From Pleodorina starrii (Eukaryota > Chlorophyta > Chlorophyceae > Chlamydomonadales > Volvocaceae): a stretch of DNA of 64,000 nucleotides. The notes beneath the pieces are model-generated. The model did not search any database, was not told the DNA's origin, and saw only the letters and a program-made list of their open reading frames with translations. The DNA lies in assembly GCA_030267565.1 (NCBI GenBank), contig BRXU01000002.1, positions 4,153,501-4,217,500 on the forward strand, read 5' to 3'. Position numbers and translations under genes: made by a program. Shown one piece after another: positions 58,030 to 64,000 of the stretch (positions within the stretch are counted from its first letter, which is position 1; every line of letters starts with the position of its first letter).

Positions 58030-58422
58030 TTGCAGTTTGTATTTCATAGGTTGTTTTTACGCTCGTCTACATGCATTGAATGCAGAAGGGGATTTCGACA
58101 TTCGCTCATTTTGGCCCACTGCTGTGGGGATTGCAAACGGACGAAATATGTGCACGGCGTTGTCACAACTCCATTACTTTATTTAAAAATTCGCCATGCG
58201 CTGCGATTATGCGCACGTGCATGTTGGGCGCTTCATGTAAGGCAGTGTCCTCAACCGTCCTAGACTCCATGCAACCCTCGCACCACCGCTCCACATATTG
58301 AAAGCGTTCAATTTTACTGCATTTTACCCCGCAGCCTGGAATAGCGTAGATACTGCCACGATAACTTTGCGTGCCGGCTCACAACTAGTGTTGCATTCTT
58401 TTCGGCGTTAGCAGTGTTTACA

Positions 58423-61400
58423 ATGGAAGAAACAAAGCAGGATTTTCGCCTAGATCTAGCTCACAAGGTGCGACGTGGTGTTCTGCACCCGCCCGGTTCG
58501 CTGCAATTGGCCAGCAACCGTGTGTGCCTCTTTCTTAGGTTTTCCTGATCAAGACTAAGGACGTCCCGGTAGACAATAGGGAGACATTGAAGCAGGAGGT
58601 GCTAGAAGCGATACAGAAAGACAGTGAGTGTCGAGATCTACGCGGGCTTTGGGGAGAATGCCGAGTTACGCGTCACCAGTGGAGTCAGGCCCGTCAGATC
58701 GGCCATATCACACGTGCTGTCGCAGACCTCGCACCTCTGTACCAACATCTCTGCTCGGAGCTGGGATGGACGCTGGACAGTGCGAAGCTGGCGGAGATGC
58801 AGGCCGCCAACACGGCAAAGCTAGCGGAGCTGGATGAGAAGCAAAAAGACGCGGAGGAAAACCTCGGCGAGACGGAAGTGCGCGACGTCATGCTTGCCAG
58901 GGCCGAGTACCTGGGCAGCATAGGCGACCGCGAGGCCGCAGCCCAGGCGTTCGACGCTGTAGAGAAGAAGACCGCTAGCGGGGGCAACAAGGTGGACCTC
59001 CTTCTCAGCCAGATCAGGTACCCGGCCATTTCGGAGACGGGCAGGGTGGAGGGGAGGGTTTGGAGGGGAAGACCGGCTTGCCCGCGAGAGCGATGTGAGT
59101 TAAGCGCAACCGGGAGTACCCTAGGCCATGTTCCCTGCTCGGCACCTAGCTCTTCGTATTCCTTTTATGCCTGCGGCGACGCTTCCGCTCCCGACCAGGC
59201 TGTCCATCCTGTATGGGGACTGGCGGCGCGTGAAGGCGCTGGTGGCGCGGGCGCAGACGCTGTGCGACGAGGGCGGCGACTGGGAGCGCAAGAACAAGCT
59301 CAAGGTGCGCTGCGCTGCCTGGTCCCGGGTTGCGGCGCCTTCTGGGTGTAGTGTTTCGGGAACCGTAGCGGGCGCTGCGCCTAGCCAGCGACTCGGCGGC
59401 CGGGAGGCAGCAGACAGCCGTTGATGCGGTTCCCGGGTCGGTGCCGAGCGGCGGGGCCTAGGCTGGGCGGACGGGCCGCCCAGGGTCCATGCCTTGTTGC
59501 CGGCACAAGGTGGCGAGCGGCAACCCATGTCGGACAGCATCCCGCCGGGTCGCGCAGCCATTCGCAGCAGCGGGCGCCCTCTTGTCCAAGTTATGCCGCG
59601 CGATTGCAGTGGATCCGGGTCGCTTGCGTGTGCAGCCACCGTGGTGGCGCGAGTAGCGGGACTCCCGAGCGCCCTTGTCGGCGGAGCGTGTGGCATTGTC
59701 CCCCTTCCCCCGGCTGCCTTGCTGTGCTGCCTGAGAGAGGCTTAAGTCTTCCCCACGCCCTACCCCACGCCCATCATACCGTACAACGACCCATTGCACT
59801 CTACACACACACTCCCCGCGCGCCGGGCTGGTCGCATGCCCGGGACACGCGGGCGGCCTCCGAGCGCTCCTCCAAGGCGGGAGGGGCGCCGTCCGACGCG
59901 CGCGCAGGGTTGGTTTACGCGGTCACACAGGTCCGTGTGGTGCTGCAACCCCCCCCCCGGCGGTCGCCGACTTCTTGTCTTGTCCTCCGCCTCCTGCGCT
60001 GGAGCAGGTGTACCAGGGCGTCCTGGCGCTGTACACTCGGCAGTTCGCGGCGGCCGCGGACCTGCTGCTGGACTCCACCGCTACCTTCACGGCTTCGGAG
60101 CTGTTCCCGTACTCGCGGCTCATCTTCTACGCGATCGTCGCGGCGCTGCCGACGTGGGTGGCGGTTCCGGGCGCGGCGCGGCGGGCCTGGATGGGAAATG
60201 GGTTCGGGGTGTGTGTGTTTGTAAAGTGGCGCGGGTGGTTGCCGTGCGCAAGGCGAAGCCGGCGGAGGCATCAGGCCATGGGGCGGATGCCTGCGGGACG
60301 CTGGGAGCAACGCATATAACGCGCAGGATACAGGAGGTTGGCGTCGGAAGACGTTGAACTGAAGAACTGAGGGCGGCCCTTGGGGACGTTTTGGGGTTGC
60401 GGGATGTGAAAGGAGGGGTGGAGCACTGCGTTGGCGGAACGAGCGCATCGGTCCATATGACCACCGGAGGCCGCATAGGAATGGGAAATGGACGGAAATG
60501 GCAGAAGATGCACGGCGCCCCCTTTCAGTTTCTGCTGTCGGCCCACCGCCCCGCGCGCCCACAGTCCAGCAGCGCGACCGTCGGCCCACCTGTTGACCCG
60601 TGCACGCTCCTCCCAACCAATGTGCTGCCTCATCCATCTGCTGCCTCACCCTGCCCACCGACACCCCCGAACCTCTGCCGCGCTCGCGCTCGTTGCTATT
60701 ATGTCTAGTTGACGCCCCCCTCTCTCCCCACGGCTCTCTGGCGCGCCTCCCCGTCAGGCTGTCCCGGTCCGAGCTGAAGAAGCGCGTGGTGGACTCGCCC
60801 GAAGTGCTGTCGGTCATCCACGGACTGCCGGGCGTGCAGCAGCTGCTGGAGGCGCTGTACCACTGCAAGTACCGGCAGTTCTTCTCGGTGGGTCACACGA
60901 GCGCCGTGAGGGGACGGGACGGGGCGAGACGCGCAATGGGGGGGCGCGGCATTGGAAGTGGATGCGGTTTCCGCTTAGGAAAAGGGGACAGGACCAGGGG
61001 CAGGGGGGTGCGAAATGGGTACCACTCGAAGTGTACGGCCGCCCAACCGCGCAGGCTCCCGTTTCCCCATCAAAGACTTTTGCGCCGGTTGGGGTTCTCG
61101 GGTTGGGGGCCGGTGGCGGCACGCGTTGCTTGCCTGCGATTCCGGGGGTTGGGTGCCGAGGTCATGTGGCCCCTCACACGGCCGTGTGATTGATCGTCCG
61201 CCTGGTGTGGCGTTGTTTCCGTTGTATGTCGTGTCGCGGCGCAGTCGTTCCTGGAGGTGGTGGACGAGATGCGGCGCGACATGTACCTGCACCACCACGT
61301 GCGCCACTACAGCCGCGAGCTGCGGGCGGTGGCGTACACGCAGGTGAGGGTGGGTGGTGGGATGGTGGCTGGTAGGGAGTAAAAAGAAGATACCGCAGCG

Positions 61401-62706
61401 GAGACGGAGACGGCGTAGGGAGCGCCCGGCCTGGGTGCTGGCAAGAGGTTGAGAGGGCGCAGGCACAAGCAGGGAAGGCCTGTTTACTGCTTGTGGTTGG
61501 TCTAAGGAGGATGAACAGGGTTGCGGGAGGAATACGGTATGGTGGGAGATTTCCGCAGTGCGAGGGGGCGCGGGTGAGTCACGCGCTCCTTCGGCAGGGT
61601 CAGTTCACCATGTGGGGATTAGTGAGCGAGTGCACTCGCAAGCAATGAGAGCTGATGGAACAAGGGGCAACACGGAGTGACGTAGTTGATGGGGGTTCAC
61701 GGCTATTGGCGGGCGGCGTGTCTGCAGGTTTGGTAGGTCCGGGCAGACCATTGATGAATGGGCAATTACTGCGGGTTAGCTGCGCCATCCTCATCCTTGG
61801 ATCGCCCCCGCCCGTGCGCTTCCGGCCTAATGATATGGTGTGACGGCAGGCATTCACGGCTGCGATGCCTGCCGCTGTGCTGCTGACCGTCTGGTTCCCT
61901 GCGACCACACCGGTGCCGTCCCCCCCCCCTTGACTCTTCACCCCCCCCCCGCCGCCGCACCGCGTCGCGTGCCGCTCTTATCCAACAGTTCCTGGAGAGC
62001 TACAAGAGCGTCACCCTGGAGTCCATGGCGACCGCCTTCGACGTTTCGTCGGCCTTTCTGGATTCGGAGCTGGTGGACTTCATCTGCGCGGGCCGCCTGC
62101 ACGCCAAGATCGACAAGGTGGCGGGCGTCATCGAGACCAACAGGTGCGTGTGGTGGGCATGCTTGGGCGCATGGGCGTGGGCGTGTTGAGCACAGCGCAG
62201 GGTTCTAGGGTTTATAGAGGGGTCTACCTTCGCTTTACCTCCATCATAGAATTGAACCACAAAAGCACCAGGGAGGGTGCTGCTGCCTGCGGATGGCGCC
62301 TTCCAGTAGCTTTGGTGCGGGACTGCTCCTCAGCTTGGAGTATGTCAACCCAAGGGGGAGGGCACGAGTCAGTGCGTGGCGTGCGCGAGAGCGGCGAGAA
62401 ACCGAATGCCGTATATGCTGCATGGCCAAGCGCTGAAACACGGCGTCAAGAGGCCAAGCCTTGTTATGTGTCGATCTCGCCTTGATTGCCAATGATCTTG
62501 CAAATACGCACTACATGCACTGTTCGTTCCGGGGAACACACAGCACATGCGCGTCGACACGGCCTGCCCTTCCGCCCCACACCCGTTCGCCCGTCCCGGT
62601 TCACAGGCCCGACGCGAAGAACGCGCTGTACGCCGACACGCTCAAGAAGGGCGACCTGCTGCTGAACCGGGTGCAGAAGCTGTCGCGGGTCATAGATATG
62701 GAGTGA
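58423..62706 (+). CDS. RPN7: 26S proteasome regulatory subunit RPN7 (PSMD6)
   Basis: Nine phase-compatible exons: 58423-58467, 58539-58623, 58726-59017, 59199-59304, 60008-60153, 60758-60887, 61245-61343, 61989-62143 and 62607-62706, 385 residues, the usual RPN7 length. RPN7 is a PCI-domain subunit of the proteasome lid and helps assemble and stabilise the RPN3/RPN15 and RPN11 side of the lid. Visible family features: [16 protein letters not shown]; an acidic/Lys coiled stretch ([19 protein letters not shown]); TPR-like helices with [19 protein letters not shown] and WERKNKLK; then the PCI domain (~residues 190-355) with [40 protein letters not shown] and [17 protein letters not shown]. The C-terminal helix [16 protein letters not shown] is typical of the helical bundle. 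Exon 1 ([15 protein letters not shown]) is short, but its phase and sequence fit. Confidence 0.95.
61379..61420 (+). repeat. Intronic ~60-bp motif, sense copy near donor
   Basis: It contains gataccgcagcggagacgga followed by gacggcgta. It begins 35 bases after the donor of RPN7 intron 7. It shares almost every base with the starch synthase copies although the genes are unrelated. Confidence 0.9.
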
Positions 62707-63961
62707 AGGATGGGCCTGACCGGGGCCGGTGTGGGCTGGGGGAGTCGTGGGGGCTGGTGCCGTTGTGGCCGTTGTCATGGCGCGGGTCTGCTCTTGAGCC
62801 TTTTGACAGTGGTTCAGCGCGGAATGCACTCGCAGCTTGGATGCGCCTTGACAACGGCGGAGTCCCACATGCGGGCTCTGGTGCACAGGGGGGACGTCGA
62901 TCCGTCCGTGGGGGGACTGCAGCGCCCTTAGCGGTGAGCACGGACCAGCGGGCGCTGCATGGTCGCTGCTGGGGCTGCGGGAGTTGCATTGCGGAGACGT
63001 GTAAATGCGGAAGAAACGAAGAATGCGTATTGATGTTGACAGCCATCCTGCCGTGTCAGAACCGACCCTGATACGCGCCTCAGGTGCCCGGCATCTGATC
63101 AGGGTAGTTTCGGCCTCCATTTAGAGCGCTTCTGTTGCCCGACGAGAGAGGTAGTGATGGCCCAATAGGTGGGGGGCCGGCTGACAGTACAGCCAGCCGA
63201 AGCCTGACTAGAATAAAAGCTGTTGATAAAAACCACTCAGGGGGAAGGAGCCAACCAGGACATCCCTATCAGTCGTCTAACGGTCCCCCCCATCAGACTG
63301 CGAGGCATCGTACCCGGGGAAGCTCCATAACACCACGTTCACGGCTGGCTCATGGGGTCGGCGGCCACGCTGATCCATTCATCGCGTCTTCTCCAATTCA
63401 GTTGGGGCCTCTTGGCCACATGGCTCTTCCAGTTGCAGCCCACAAGCTACTGTCAGGTCTGCTGGTGCGCGTACTGGCGAATGGCCGGGGCCACGTCGCC
63501 GATTTGCGGGCCTCAGGGCCACGGGCTCCTGAGCGATTCCCCCCGGGCTTCGCTCTTTCCTGTCAAGAGCTCAAGACGACTCCTTCTGTCTGGCCTGGTT
63601 ACACTTTCCCGTGCTCTGGTCTTCTCCGATGTACGGTAGTGCACAGCCAACTGACCAACTGGCTGTATCCTTCCGAGGGTCTGGACTCCGGAGCCCACTG
63701 GTATCGACAACAATAACTACGGTACGCGATTGATGGCCCTACCCGCAAGAAGTGGGCCATGGAGGCGGGGTGGCAGAATCCGCCTGGTCGCCCATACCGT
63801 AAACGCATCCACGACCCCAAGCAGCAACAGCCAGGAAAGGCCTCAGGGCCCTCTGCACTCTCCCAAGGATGTCCATATTGTCCACACGGTACACACGCCT
63901 CCCTGCACAGCGCAGCTAGGTGCCTCGAGGAAGGCAAGAAAAGAACTAACCAGGCAACATT
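62707..63961. other. RPN7 3' UTR and downstream sequence without an assigned gene
   Basis: A plus-strand TGTAA at 63000-63004, 294 bases after the RPN7 stop, is the likely poly(A) signal. From 63,130 to 63,960 moderately GC-rich sequence carries open frames without recognisable domains. A short T-run on the minus strand (63939-63942) fits a Pol III terminator for the tRNA at the edge. Confidence 0.5.
63000..63004 (+). terminator. TGTAA polyadenylation signal of RPN7
   Basis: First plus-strand TGTAA after the RPN7 stop codon, at a normal distance of about 300 bases. Confidence 0.65.
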
Positions 63962-64000
63962 TCCGGCCTGCCCGGATCGAACGGGCGACCTAAGGATGCT
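63962..64000 (-). tRNA. 3' half of a tRNA gene, truncated by the window edge
   Basis: Read on the minus strand, variable-loop AGGTC is followed by T-arm GCCCG-TTCGATC-CGGGC (perfect 5-bp stem, canonical TTCGA box B). Then comes a seven-base acceptor strand AGGCCGG and discriminator A. A TTTT run about 20 bases further on (63942-63939) suits Pol III termination. The anticodon lies outside the window. The base at position 37 would be an unusual C, so the first bases may belong to an anticodon-loop intron, as is common in this lineage. Isotype is undetermined. Confidence 0.6.

Noticed and set aside
63730..63993. Plus-strand ORF at the right end with several Cys and His residues
   Set aside because: No recognisable zinc-finger spacing; it overlaps the tRNA gene on the other strand and ends by truncation.

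Overview
The window is nuclear DNA from a volvocine (chlorophycean) green alga of the Chlamydomonas-Gonium-Volvox group. The grounds are: many short exons separated by GC-rich 100-600 bp introns; Ala/Gly/Pro/Gln homopolymers in coding sequence; TGTAA-type polyadenylation signals; Chlamydomonas-type telomere-like motifs (CCCTAAAA) inside introns; and above all an ASA4 gene, a subunit found only in chlorophycean mitochondrial ATP synthase. I could not fix the species. Exon borders were worked out by hand from GT-AG sites, reading-phase agreement and family conservation; no transcript evidence was available.

Layout from left to right. 1-11853 (-): a large TKL-type protein kinase with a long GAF-like N-terminal half; its last exon(s) run off the left edge. 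A 2.1 kb intron of this gene holds an antisense LINE 3' fragment. 14522-19732 (-): a monoglyceride-lipase-like alpha/beta hydrolase with a long low-complexity N-terminal extension. 20444-22147 (-): a small chloroplast protein of the At4g37920-like family. 22992-36497 (+): starch synthase III in 26 exons, with a transit-like N-terminus, coiled coil, three starch-binding modules and a GT5 catalytic domain. 36498-39154: convergent gene-free stretch. 39155-39649 (-): plastid ribosomal protein bL12. 41037-43887 (-): mitochondrial ASA4. 44982-47585 (-): tRNA-His guanylyltransferase THG1. 48281-57710 (+): a giant (about 2990 aa) Ala-rich helical-repeat protein resembling the OPR/FAST organelle RNA factors of volvocine algae. 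58423-62706 (+): 26S proteasome subunit RPN7. 63962-64000 (-): 3' half of a tRNA gene cut by the window edge.

The genes do not form one pathway. Most of the middle of the window (SS3, the At4g37920-like protein, bL12, ASA4 and probably the giant repeat protein) is nuclear-encoded organelle biology. Two gene pairs share short divergent promoters (At4g37920-like/SS3, about 840 bp; THG1/giant gene, about 695 bp). The most unusual non-coding signal is a conserved motif of about 60 bp that recurs inside introns of at least three unrelated genes. It lies in sense orientation just after donors and in antisense just before acceptors.
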